Part shown: piece after piece, positions 22,501-32,787 of the stretch | Position numbering within the stretch: the first letter of the stretch is position 1 | How the letters are laid out: each line of letters begins with the position of its first letter | DNA from: Halichondria panicea | Taxonomy: Eukaryota; Porifera; Demospongiae; Suberitida; Halichondriidae | DNA length: 64,000 nucleotides | Assembly: GCF_963675165.1 (NCBI RefSeq) | Contig: NC_087380.1 | Location: 760,303 to 824,302, forward strand | Reading direction: 5' to 3' | The notes under the pieces: model-generated | The model's database searches: none | Told to the model about the DNA's origin: nothing | What the model saw: only the letters and a program-made list of their open reading frames with translations | Program-made: the position numbers and the translations under genes

Positions 22501-23879
22501 CCATTGGTGGGGTCAGTGAGGGGGCCACAGTCAACAACTACAGTGTATAAGAATGGGCTCATAAAACAAGCAAATAGAGCCTTATAATTTAACGTACTAT
22601 CACAAGTTGGATCACTGCCACTCCAGTCTCCATTAGCCCCACAAGTCCTAGTGGTGTCTCCATTCAGATTGTGGCCACTGTTACAAGAGTAGGTAGCAGT
22701 GCTCCCAAACGTGGTAGTGGATAAAGTAATCATTCCATTGGTGGGGTCAGTGAGGGGGCCACAGTCAACAACTGCAGTGTATAATAATAAGCTTTAAAAA
22801 CAAGAGAATGTGAGTAACTTACGAGTACATGTTGGATTAGTCCCACTCCACACTCCACCAGCCCCACAAGTCCTGGTCATATCACCAGTCACAGTGTATC
22901 TAGTGTTACATGTGAAGGTGGCCACGGTGTTCACTGGTCTAGTATTCATGGTCTCCGCATTATAGCCAATCATTCCATTGGTTGGAGCAGGCAAGTCAGA
23001 GCAGGTAGTGGTGCTGACTGCACACAATATAATGAAAGCAATTTTACACTCTTGGTCGGTACAGATGGCCAGGATAAAATTTAATGACAATGCTAGAAAA
23101 ATATTGATAATAGTTACTCTTACGTTCACAAGTGGGTCTCACAGTGCTACTCCACTGCATTGTGACATCATTACAGGTGATGGATGAGATGGTCGCCACA
23201 GCGTACCCAGGGTTACAGGTGTAGGTGGCCATGTTGGTGGTTGCATCGTATGAGATCATTCCATTAGACAGTGGACTCAGTGTGGGGCAGGGAGCTGTGG
23301 GGGTGGGGGTTAGTATTGGACATAGACAATATAGTCAGCACTCACTGAAGGTGACACATATCCTCTCATTGGTGGCAGTCCTCACACAGCAGTGTTCTCC
23401 ATCAGGACTGAAGTGTGTGGGACCACGCTGCAGAGAAACGCCAAAATTAGGAATATCTCTGCTGAACAATTCATCCTGAACTGCCAACGATCTACTTTCA
23501 AGTTGCAATGCACTCCCATCGGGGAACATCCACAATACACTACCAGTGTCTTCGGTGTAGCAAACCCAGGGGCGTGGATTACCACTAGCTCCTGATCCAA
23601 CAGCAGAGAATGAGATGATCTCTCCAGTGTGGTCAGTGACATCGGGCTCATTGGATGCTGCCATTCGAGCTGAGTAGTGCATGTGTGTTTATCCTAATAC
23701 TAGTTCACCAACTCAATATTGTCAAGAGACTGACGACATGCAGGATCTCTAGAGTAATGTACAAGTAGTCTAGCTACAGAAACTACACACAATAACTCAC
23801 ACAGTGTTTGTGCATGTACCCATCCAACAGACACCGTCAGTCCTAGTAGTAGGCTTAGAGCAAGTCTTGAGAAGGCCAT
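16558..23879 (-). CDS. Sushi/Ig single-pass receptor with ITAM-like tail (locus B), one sushi exon disrupted
   Basis: Order from the N-terminus: signal peptide (23801-23879, MAFSRLALSLLLGLTVSVGW), Ig-like exon with WVCYT, WMFPDGS and GEHCCVRT (about 23346-23668), sushi exons at about 23124-23297, 22824-23019, 22597-22773, 22360-22536, 22138-22318, a split one (21925-22090 and 19110-19144), 18882-19059, 18650-18830, 18293-18470 and 18065-18242, a second Ig exon (about 17640-17914, YQWTREGG and DAGQYNCQV), a membrane-proximal domain with CACGF and FINCFEG plus the membrane span (16873-17500), then the tail exon ending in stop at 16558. The tail carries DYEGL and TYEVV separated by eight residues and PRPPPP. 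No catalytic domain is present, so signalling probably goes through recruited SH2 or SH3 proteins. A 2.8-kb element splits the sixth sushi exon. Confidence 0.82.
19147..21922. mobile_element. 2.8-kb long-TIR element inserted at TA inside a sushi exon of locus B
   Basis: Terminal arms start CAGTTCATTTAGTCTAGAGAG and end in the exact complement. The inverted repeats continue with high similarity for roughly 600-690 bp (about 19147-19836 against 21310-21922); the left arm has an extra insert near 19735-19800. TA flanks at 19145-19146 and 21923-21924. The CAGT terminus and TA target suggest the Tc1/mariner superfamily, some members of which have long TIRs. The interior of about 1.5 kb shows no long open frame, so the copy is non-autonomous. 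Joining the flanks at one TA restores the sushi frame TGWSALIGGTPTCTG. Confidence 0.88.
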
Positions 23880-23939
23880 ACCTAGCTAGCTAGCTAACAA
23901 TTATAGCTGGCCTTTCCTAGACTTGCAAGCCGTCACTGT

Positions 23940-24155
23940 TGCGGTCAAACTCCGTGTTGAGACTCGTGTTGCACAGTCAGCATATCAGAAAATATTTTAA
24001 GTGGCTGCGGTTTTCGTGACGTCAGTATACTGCATGTGAACGTAGAGTTTTCTAGTGAAACGTCACTATCGTTGATCTTGTGGTAACCGCATGCGGTTAG
24101 TTGCCACAAATATCGTGGCAAACGTTACACAAGTCTCAACACGGAGTTTGACCAG
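23940..24155. mobile_element. Short TIR element upstream of locus B
   Basis: GTCAAACTCCGTGTTGAGACT (23943-23963) is matched by its complement at 24133-24153. The 200-bp unit has no coding capacity and lies within 60 bp of the locus B start codon. Outside it, GCAAGCCGTCACTGTTGC is shared with sequence near 27380. Confidence 0.65.
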
Positions 24156-24172
24156 TCTACTGTTTGCCTAGC

Positions 24173-24235
24173 CTCGGTCCCAGGCCGATTTTTTTTTAAT
24201 AGAACGAAGTTGAAAAATACGGCTGGTATTGATTG
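24173..24235. repeat. AGCCTCGGTCCCAGGCCG MITE fragment
   Basis: It shares the terminus and the poly-T, TTAATA, GAANTTGAAAAA core with the complete copy at 60673-60742. The right arm here is diverged (ACGGCTGGTATTG). Confidence 0.6.
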
Positions 24236-24369
24236 TATCTGGGCGTGGCAGGAACCGGAAACAAAAGCAATGGCGTTTAAACGTATTGGTTAAACGGAGT
24301 TAATCAGGGAGACTCCTCATACCCCAAAGATTTCCACATAATCATGCGCATGCGTACCGCTGCGTAATA

Positions 24370-25905
24370 ATGGCCACAGGCATAATTTTAGTGCGCAGGC
24401 GCGGTTACCGGGGTGACAACATTACTTTCGCATTCGCTGCAACTCAAGCAAGCTCTGAGAGACGCTTCTGCTATCTGAATTCAATTCAAAGTCAAATGAT
24501 GGCTGAAGGCTCAACTCCTGCAATTCTAGGCACGCTCAACTCACTCTTTGCCATTCCACAAGTGCAGGAGCACCTCAACAGTTCTGGCTCAGTTAGTACT
24601 CCCAACAGTTTGGGACCAGCTACCAGCACTACCAGCAGTACTGCCGTCTCAACAGTTGCTGTTGCAGCTGGTACAGCTAACCCCACTCAACCTTCTCTCC
24701 CTTCCACCTTAGGAACGGCTGTTTCCTTGGAAGGTGAGAAAAAATCAATTGTTTTGGTGTTTGTTTTTGGCAAGTGTCAAAAGTTGTGTGCGTACTATAA
24801 GTGTTGCTATATATGTGCTTGGCTGAGTGTTGCAAATCGAGCTTCTTCTTTTGCACCATTCAGCTCAGTCACTAGCATGGGAGCAAAAAAGCAAGCCCAG
24901 CAGGGACAATCCAGCAAACACCACTGCAGGTGTAGGGTGTTGCAAAAAGAGCTTAGTATTGCACAGCTCAGCTCCAGCCACTAGCAAGTGAGCAAAAAGC
25001 AAAAAAACCCAGCATGGGAAAGTCAGCAAAAACACCACTGCAGGTGCAGGGTGTTGCAAAAAGAGCTTAGTATTGCACAGCTCATGCAGTTTCAGTCACT
25101 AGCAAGTGAGCAAAAAAGCAAACCCAGCTTGGGAAATTCAGCAAAAACACCACTGCAGGTGCAGGGTGTTGCAAATAGTATTGCACAGCTCAGTTTCAGT
25201 CACTAGCAAGTGAGCAAAAAAGCAAACCCAGCTTGGGAAATTCAGCAAAAAAACACCACTGCAGGTGCAGGGTGTTGCAAAAAGAGCTTAGTATTGCACA
25301 GCTCAGCTCCAGTCACTAGCAAGTGAGCAAAAAGCAAACACAGCTTGGGAAATTCAGCAAAAACACCATTGCAGGTGTAGGGTGTTGCAAAAGAGCTTAG
25401 TATTGCACAGCTCAGCTCCAGTCACTAGCAAGTGAGCCAAACAGAATGCATTATAATTATTACTGGGCAATTCAGCAAAACACCTCTACATGCAGAGGTG
25501 TAGGGTGTTACAAAAAGAGCTTAGTATTGCACACATGCAGCTCAGCAGTCATGCATGCACTATATATAGCAAGTGAGCAAATAGTAGCAGTGAGTGTTTC
25601 TGGCATTTTCAGCAAAAAGGCGATCAGAGTATTTGTATACTTCGGCAGTGCAAATAATATACAGCTATAGCTGCATAGGTGGAATCGCAAATGCATGGAG
25701 GACATTGGCACTGCAGTCCGCTTCATGTATTAATTCCATTGCAGGCACGATTGCGGGACTAGGGGTGCTACCCCCTTTGCACACAGTCGCATCATTGCTG
25801 CCATCCGGTGCCGGGACACAAGGCATGTGCATCCAACCGTCAGTCCCACTCATATCTCAACCAGCTTCAGCAATACCCAATACATCAATGAATACAAAGC
25901 AGTGA
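24370..25905 (+). CDS. Ser/Thr/Ala/Pro-rich protein of unknown function (two exons)
   Basis: Exon 1 (24370-24735) runs to a GTGAGA donor after SLEG. Exon 2 (about 25745-25905) follows a CATTGCAG acceptor and continues TIAGLGVLPPLHTVASLL to a stop after NTKQ. Splicing keeps the frame, giving about 175 residues. The sequence is low in charge with a block of S, T and A (STTSSTAVSTVAVAAGT). I recognise no domain. The start could be the ATG at 24370 or an internal Met (MMAEGSTP). The intron is filled by a tandem repeat. Its position just before a decayed RecQ-like fragment suggests it might belong to a mobile element, but this is only inference. Confidence 0.45.
24864..25460. repeat. Tandem repeat of about 110 bp, about six units, in the intron of the 24.4-kb gene
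   Basis: Each unit contains GTCACTAGCAAGTGAGCAAA, CACCACTGCAGGTGCAGG and GAGCTTAGTATTGCACAGCT. Later units (to about 25570) are more diverged. Open frames across it are repeat artefacts. Confidence 0.9.
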
Positions 25906-26059
25906 TTCTTTACATTTTGTTTCCTGCTTTTTTTCTGTAATACTAAAGGTGTACGTAGAGGCATTTTACTCCCGTAAAAGTTACAGTAATTTAGCTCCGT
26001 GTCATGTTCTCAATTTATAGCTAGCTAGCTATGGCATGCAACTCGTTGTCTTGTTTGAA

Positions 26060-26470
26060 GCAAGATGGCCTCACTCTCATGGCAGAACAGGCCCAGGCTC
26101 TCAAGCTCCTGTTTGAGGGAAGGGACGTGTTTATCTGGTTCCCAACGGGGTATGGCAAGTCTCTCTGCTATATCAGTTGCTACCCTTTTTAATGGACTAC
26201 AAGCTAGGTAGGACCAAGGCTCCTCCTGTTGACAAAAGTGTTGTTCTTGTTAATTGTCTCTCCCCTTGTATCTCTCATCATGAGACTCATGATTGACCAG
26301 ATCAGGAGTCTAAACAATAGAGGTGTTTCTGCTGCCATCCTCAGTAGCAATAAAGGAATCGACAAAGATTTGGTTGCCACTGCCAAAGAAGTGTCTTCTG
26401 GGAAGTATTTCCTGCTGTATACTGCCCCAGAGGCTGTTGTTGAAGACCACTGTTGGAGGATTCATTTTTT
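26060..26470 (+). pseudogene. Decayed RecQ-like DNA helicase fragment
   Basis: One frame reads AEQAQALKLLFEGRDVF then FPTGYGKSLCY, the Walker A region of RecQ-type superfamily 2 helicases. A second frame (26229 on) reads IVSPLVSLIMRLMIDQIRSL, the motif Ia region, then GVSAAILSS and LLYTAPEAV. The frames do not join without at least one shift near 26180-26230, and no DEAH box follows; after about 26470 the match stops. This is a broken N-terminal helicase fragment, probably from an element or retrocopy, and not a working gene. Confidence 0.65.
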
Positions 26471-26610
26471 GTTGTACCACGAGTCAATTTGTTTTACAAT
26501 TAAAAAACCACGCCCAGATCACGCCCAAATACAATCAATACCAGGCCTAGTAGGCGACCTAGCGTTCAATTGGAGACGGATCGGCCGGGGGTTAAGGCTA
26601 CTGTTCGCCT

Positions 26611-27369
26611 AGACTCGCAAGCCACTCCCTTTTCTCTGATTGGACGGGGGCGGGAGAAAAGGGACTGGTGACTCTGGGACACATTTTGTGTGTCTACCAG
26701 AATTTGGGTAGAGATTATTCATTGATTTTTCCACGTGATCCAAAAATTGCGTGAGGTTAAGTAGAATTGCGTAGCCTGCAAAAGTGATCGCGGGCTTCTT
26801 AGCTACAGTTTAAGAATGGATGCTAGTGCTAGAAAAGAGAAGATGATGGAGTAATAACATCATCAGGCATTCAGCTAGGATATAGTCATCTAAGACACCA
26901 GCAGAGATTAGCTTGTTTTAGTTTTACGTGATGAGAACTGGCAGCCGAAAGTCATTGGTTGCCTAAAGCTTTTAATAACCTGTACAATACAAGACAGATA
27001 ATGGCAGACGGCAGCAGTTGAATTGAGAGTAGTCAGATTTGTACAAGCTGTCTTAAATCGCTGCCACTCCTCGGTTCAAAGAAGGACTGCCAAGATTTCT
27101 ACGTTCATCAGCTGTTCCATGCTAATCCACAAGTTGTGGCACAACAGACACTGGTACAAGGATCTATAAAATCAAAAGGCTGGCTAGATAGATCTGTATA
27201 CTTGTCTTCTGTGTCTTTAGCTTTTAACGCATCAGAATAAATTGGATAATTTGCACATGACATTAATATTTAATAGCATTCCTGATTTACACAAGCTGTA
27301 GCCCAGAGTCACCAGTCCCTTTTCTCCCGCCCCCGTCCAATCAGAGAAAAGGGAGTGGCTTGCGAGTCT
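26611..27369. mobile_element. 759-bp TIR element with 11-bp target duplication
   Basis: Left end AGACTCGCAAGCCACTCCCT and right end AGGGAGTGGCTTGCGAGTCT are complementary over about 68 bp. The 11-bp direct repeat ACTGTTCGCCT flanks it (26600-26610 and 27370-27380). That size fits Mutator-like elements. No transposase is seen in the interior. Confidence 0.85.
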
Positions 27370-27427
27370 ACTGTTCGCCTGCAACAGTGACGGCTTGCGA
27401 GTCTAGGCCTTTCCCGAGGGCCTTTCC

Positions 27428-27475
27428 TAGCCTCGATTCCCGGCCGCTTGAACAAGCGGCCGGGAATCGAGGCTA
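27428..27475. repeat. Near-perfect 23-bp-arm palindrome (MITE hairpin)
   Basis: TAGCCTCGATTCCCGGCCGC, then TTG, AA, and the exact complement. It is the most intact copy of the AGCCTCGATTCC family in the window and should extrude a stable hairpin. Confidence 0.9.
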
Positions 27476-27490
27476 GCCTTTCCTAGCTAA

Positions 27491-27819
27491 TACCGTATAG
27501 CGGGTATATTTCGAGGGTATAAATTTTCGCGGATGGACAAAGGATTTCGCGGATTTTATTTTCGTGATCTGAGTTCCCAGCCTTTTGGCGCATGCGCACA
27601 TCAACATGCAGCTATACCACCACACCGTTAGCCTCGAATCCAGGCCTAGCCTATAACGGTGAGGCACCTCTTATTGTCGATAGGTGTGGTCAATAATACT
27701 GAACACGCCTACTATTCAATAAAGATATAAATTTTCGTGGGTATAAATTTTCGCGGTTTAGGCTCAATCCGCGAAAACCGCGAACATTTATACCCTCGAA
27801 ATATACCCGCTATACGGTA
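27491..27819. mobile_element. TACCGTATAGCGGG TIR element (MITE)
   Basis: The left end TACCGTATAGCGGGTATATT and right end AATATACCCGCTATACGGTA are exact complements, followed by matching TCGAGGGTATAAATTTTCGC arms. Other pieces of this family occur near 8545, 30000, 31718 and 44930. No coding capacity. Confidence 0.88.
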
Positions 27820-27829
27820 GCTTCTTTGC

Positions 27830-28320
27830 AATAATGGGCGTGGCTGGCAGGAGGACAGTGACTAGGCCTATTATAATTAGCGCTTTTTACTTTGGCAACC
27901 CTCACCTAAATATTGTCAAAACAATAAAGTGGCAATAAGGCCACCTCAATTAAGTCATTATTGCTGATGTGTCAGCCATTATTTGAGGTAAAAGTCCTTT
28001 TTTTGGCTGACATTGCATTATTTCACCATGTGCCATGTTGCAAGTTGCATTGTGCACCAAAAAGCCAGTGTGTAAAAAAAATTAAACTATTTTTATGTAA
28101 TTATTGTTCAGACTCCGTCCTTTTGTATATTTTCGTCACTTAAAAAAACAGGATATGACATCATCAAATAATGGAATAATGGGTAATGAAGACCTCCCTC
28201 CCTCATCGGGTCGAGCTAGTATTCTCATCTGAAACAAGTATGCAACTAACAGTGGCCTAAAACTACAATACGACTACATGAAACAGTGACACATACATTG
28301 ACAAACAAGACTGTGTTGTT
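27830..28320. other. Spacer downstream of locus C, nothing recognised
   Basis: AT-rich sequence with short poly-A runs. I see no exon, RNA gene or inverted repeat of note. Confidence 0.4.
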
Positions 28321-29699
28321 ATAGTGTCTACTTGTTCTCTGTGTTGCAGTCAGTGGATGCATATATAAGCTGCACAGGCTGAGAGCTGGTATAGACAGCA
28401 GGAGGAGGGGGGCGTGGCTGGTCCACCACCTCATAGGTAGCCTCCTCCTGTAGTTTGCTCAACCCCTCGTAATCAGGGGAGGGGAGATGACTCATCACCA
28501 CTGGGGGTAGTCTGTACAAAATAAAAGAATAAATTAAATCCGGAGCGTTAGCATGTAGAAAATGTGTACAAAACTATATGTAGCGGCTATGGGTAGATTA
28601 CAACACAATGCCCTCACTCTGTTGTTGTGATGCTGGTTTTGTTGTCAATGTCCTTTGACCCATACCTCCGCTGTCTCCATACCAACAGCACCACTGCTAT
28701 GACCACTAACACTGCAATAGTCACAACCACAACTCCAGCAACCACTCCCCCAGCTACAGCACCAATGTTCACAGCTTCACTTGAGGAGGTTGTCCGATTA
28801 GTGATGTCCTCAGGGCATTCTGGACTATTGAGGTTAGCAATGACAATCGAACAACTGTTAGTCACACTGAGGCCTGCACTCTGCACCACAACGATTGGAT
28901 CATTCTCAACCCACTGTTCCATTAGCCTAGCCAGTTGTATGGTGGACACACTCTCTGTTCCAGTGAGCACAGCTCGATAGGTCACATGACTAGGGGAGGC
29001 ATCGGAACAAACAATGTCAAAATGAGGGAAGAGTTGAATCCACAGGCACACTGGCTTTCAATGCCTTGTGTCAGACTATTGGTGATGTCATCTGTTTTCA
29101 TATCAGCGTTCTAGTTCAGTGTACACTCTGCAGTTTGTTATTCCCTCCAGACCAAGTTGAATGTGCAGGCCTGTGGAATGTGGAGTGGTTGGCATAAGCA
29201 AATAACAGACTGATGCTAATAGAGCTGTACAAACAATGTAGCCGTGGGTACATGTACATTCATGTGAAATTGATCACTTAACAACTTACTCATGAACTCA
29301 ATGGTGTAGTGAGCAGCTACAGTGTGTTCCCCCTCAAGCTGACTGGAGGTGAGGATGACCTGACAGCTGTACTGACCAGCGTCTGACAAGTAGAGAGTGT
29401 CAAAGTTGAGGGTTGCTGTGCTGGTCATGAGTGACCCTCCCTCCCTCGTCCACTGGTAGGAGAGGGTGGGTTGTAGAGAGGCCCCTCCACTCAGGGAACA
29501 AGTGAGGGAGAAACTCTGACCAGCCATTGGAAGACCACTGGAGGTGATCACCTGTATGGCTGGATGGAAGAGAGTGGGTGTTTGCTATATAAGTGATCAC
29601 AGCTAGGAATTCTGTGAAGATTACAAATGTAATAAGAATGCAGTTTCAGTTTAGTACCTGAGTAAATATCTACTGACAACAGGTGGCTACAATAACAAA

Positions 29700-30070
29700 T
29701 ATGAATTAATTACTTGATCCTGCAAATAACTTGCGTATGTTCACAAGTTGGCAGCATTTTAGAGTCCACTGTCCATCATCATAATTATTTGCGTATGCTT
29801 AAAATGATATCAGGAGTACTTTCATGCACTCTTGGTGATATGAATATATAACGGGCAATTTAGTGGATCAATTATGCCATATACAATCCCCCTCCATTAT
29901 TAGAATAGTTTGCGAATGAGCCAAATCAGCAGAAATATTCACAATTTGTAACTGTGTTCGTTAGGTACATGTGCATGTGATATTAAATTCGTGGGTATAA
30001 AGGTTCGCAGTAGATGCGAAAAACCACGAACATTTATACCCCAGAAAGTCAAAGCACATGTTTGTGTGTG
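29700..30070. other. Degraded region of locus C with sushi relic and MITE fragment
   Basis: Positions 29743-29790 preserve the end of a sushi exon (matching the last part of the exon at 18065 in locus B) but no domain start. Positions 29985-30040 hold an inverted TTCGTGGGTATAAA fragment of the CCGTATAGCGGG family. No intact exon is present. Confidence 0.55.
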
Positions 30071-31059
30071 TGTCAGCTAGTCTTACAGTTGCACACTGGA
30101 GCTTCTCCTGACCACACTCCACTTGTTCCATTTGCTCCACAAGTTCTGCTTTCACTACCAACAATGTCGTATCCAGTGTTACAGGTGTAGGTAGCAGTCA
30201 TCATGAAGGTGGTTCCAGAGGATGTACTGACTTGTCCATTGGCAGTGTTATTTAGGGGACCACAGTCAACAGCTAATAAAACATACACGAGAAATAAGTA
30301 AGTTAGCTGCAGTGTACATTTCATTTAAAACACTCACGATCACAGGTAGGTGCTGTTAGGCTCCAGGCTCCATTAGCTTGACAGGTTCTATCTGATGCTC
30401 CATTGAGATTGTGCCCATCATCACAGGTATAGGTGGCAGTGTTCATGAAGGTGGTTCCAGAGGATGTATTAACTTGCCCGTTAGGAACAGTGAGGGGACC
30501 ACAGTCAACAGCTGTGGAATATGAACACAGTGGATACAGTGTACACAGTCAGTCATGCTACTCACGTGCACAGGTGGGGGCATCTGGAGTCCACTGTGTA
30601 TCAGCCCCACAAGTTCGAGTGTCCGATCCAGCAATGTTGTATCCAGTGATACAGGTGTAGGTAGCAGTCATCATGAAGGTGGTTCCAGAGGATGTGTCCA
30701 CTGCTCCATTGGAGGGGGCGTCCAGGGAACCACAGTCAACAGCTGTATAAAAAAGTAAACAATCAGAGCATGTGTTAGTTCAACTAACGATTGCAAACTG
30801 GTAGAGATGTACTCCATCCACTGACAGCCACACAATTCCTCATACTAGCACCACTCAGTTCATAGCCAGTGTCACAAGAGAAAGTGGCCACTGCTCCAAC
30901 TGGTGGAGGGTCATCAGAAGGTGAGTAGGTCACCATTCCATTGGAGAGGGGCTCACGAGGACACGGGGCTGTGGAAACATGAGGTATCCTCTATACACTT
31001 GACTACTACACGAGGCATACCAGTACAGGTGGGTGCAGTTACAGTGTCTGTGTGTCTGT

Positions 31060-31690
31060 GTGTGTGTCTGTGTGTGTAGACTGCTACAGCTGCTCAAGGA
31101 TGAATCAAGTGCAAGTAAGAGTTTCTTTAGGCTTCTAGTCATGTTTTCTTGGATTTTAATTCGTGGATTTGCAAAATAATGCTTCGTTCAAGCAGGAGCC
31201 CATAAAGAAAAGGAGCGGCTAACTACGGGGATCACGTCTCGTAAGTGGTTATGACCGCATTTCCATATATGCAGGGTCACTTAAGTGGTTGAATCCCTAC
31301 ACGTGTTATACGCAATGCAGGAATGCGGTTTGCAAGCACTTAGTCGCTTCCATACAAGGAAGTGCGGTTTCACCGGCAATTACGAGATGTGATCCCGGTG
31401 TACGTTGAAGTTAGCCGCTCCTTCTCTTTATGGGCTCCTGGTTCAAGATATGCCTAGTTTTGCTTACTTGGAATGCCTTTTCAGAAGAGCACGTAGCCAA
31501 ACTTGTTTAATGAGTGTATTACTTAGTAGTTAGCTCTGCACTAGAACGCTAGCTATTGGTAGCTGCAAGAGTGAGAAGAGAGCTGCAAGGCTCTGCTGAC
31601 TTGCAGCCATTAATTTTAGACTTGAACTTTTGGCATCGATCGTTTTTAACACAATCATGGTCAATCATTACCCACTCTTTGAGTTTGCAT
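31060..31690. repeat. Dispersed repeat, copy 2, inserted in locus C
   Basis: It matches 2399-2760 (GACTGCTACAGCTGCTCAAGG, TTCTAGTCATGTTTTCTTGG, GAGAGCTGCAAGGCTCTGCT). It lies where locus C has lost the middle of its sushi array, next to a truncated sushi exon, so its arrival or a later deletion probably removed exons. It is interrupted by a nested element at 31193-31440. Confidence 0.8.
31193..31440. mobile_element. 248-bp hAT-like MITE nested in a dispersed repeat
   Basis: Ends CAGGAGCCCATAAAGAAAAG and TCTCTTTATGGGCTCCTG are complementary, continuing into GGAGCGGCTAACT. The 7-bp GTTCAAG flanks it at 31186-31192 and 31441-31447. The copy of the host repeat near 2500 lacks the insert. Confidence 0.88.
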
Positions 31691-32787
31691 GCAGTAAAAT
31701 ATTGCAATAATAAGCTATTACCGTATAGCGGGTAATTTTCGTGGGGTAAAATATTCGTTATTTATGCTTTCATTACTCTAGTCTTACTTGTACAAATGAC
31801 TGATGGGGGTGGAGACCAGGTACCAGCACTAGTACCATCACTCATACAAGTTATCGGAGTAGCTCCACTGATGGTGTACCCAGTGTCACAGGTGTAGGTG
31901 GCCATGTTGGTGGTTGCATCATATGAGATCCTTCCATTAGACACGGGAGTCAGTGTGGGGCAGGGAGCTGTGGGGGGTGGGGGTTAGTATTGGACATAGA
32001 CAATATAGTCAGCACTCACTGAAGGTGACACATATCCTCTGATTGGTGTTAGTCCTCACACAGCAGTGTTCTCCATCAGGACTGAAGTGTGTGGGACCAC
32101 GATACAGAGCAACGCCAAAATTAGGAACATCTCTGATGAACACTTCGTCCTGAACTGCCAACACTCTACTTTCAAGTTGCAATGCACTCCCATCGGGGAA
32201 CATCCACAATGTGCGGTGTAGCAAACCCAGGGGCGTGGTGGATCAGTGCCAGCTCCTGATCCAACATCAGAGAATGAGATGATCTCTCCAGTATGGTCAG
32301 TGCCATCGGGCTCACTGGATGCTGCCAGTCGAGCTGAGTAATGCATATGTGTTTATCCTAATACTAGTTCACCAACTCAATATTGTCAAGAGACTGATGA
32401 CATGCAGGATCTCTAGAGTAATGTACAAGTAGCTACAGAAACTACACACAATAACTCACACAGTGTTTGTGCATGTACCCATCCAACACACACCGTCAGT
32501 CCTAGTAGTAGGCTCAGAGCAAGTCTTGAGAAGGCCATACCTAGCTAGCTAACAATTAATATAATAATTATAGCTGGCCTGTTTCCTAGATCCTATAAGT
32601 ACCTAGCGGTTGCATCGCGGCGTCATCCACCCACGCACTTGTTGATCAATCAGTGACAAGTGGGCGTCAATGAATAATAATCGATCTTTGCCTTCAGTAG
32701 ACAATATCTAAGATCAATAACAACTTGCTATAAACTACATAAACAGTGACACATACATTGACAAACTAGACTGTGTTGTTACAGTGT

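Larger units (their letters stand above)
28328..32538 (-). pseudogene. Sushi/Ig receptor with ITAM-like tail (locus C), frameshifted copy
   Basis: Signal exon 32460-32538 is nearly identical to that of locus B. The N-terminal Ig exon (about 32010-32330) lacks 13 bp compared with locus B just before WMFPDGS, which shifts the frame. Sushi exons lie at about 31786-31970, 30788-30972, 30564-30745, 30335-30513 and 30086-30274. A sushi end at about 31020-31045 is cut off by a dispersed repeat, and a sushi relic sits at 29743-29790. The Ig exon (29285-29553) is intact. The membrane-proximal exon (28630-29190) needs at least two frame changes: one near 29105 and one near 29025. The membrane span and tail (28328-28512, DYEGL and TYEVV) remain readable. 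Several independent lesions point to a pseudogene or a non-functional haplotype. Confidence 0.75.

Noticed and set aside
23935..24155. Locus B promoter hairpin as a regulatory switch
   Set aside because: The inverted repeat is better explained as a short TIR element; nothing in the sequence supports a regulatory role.
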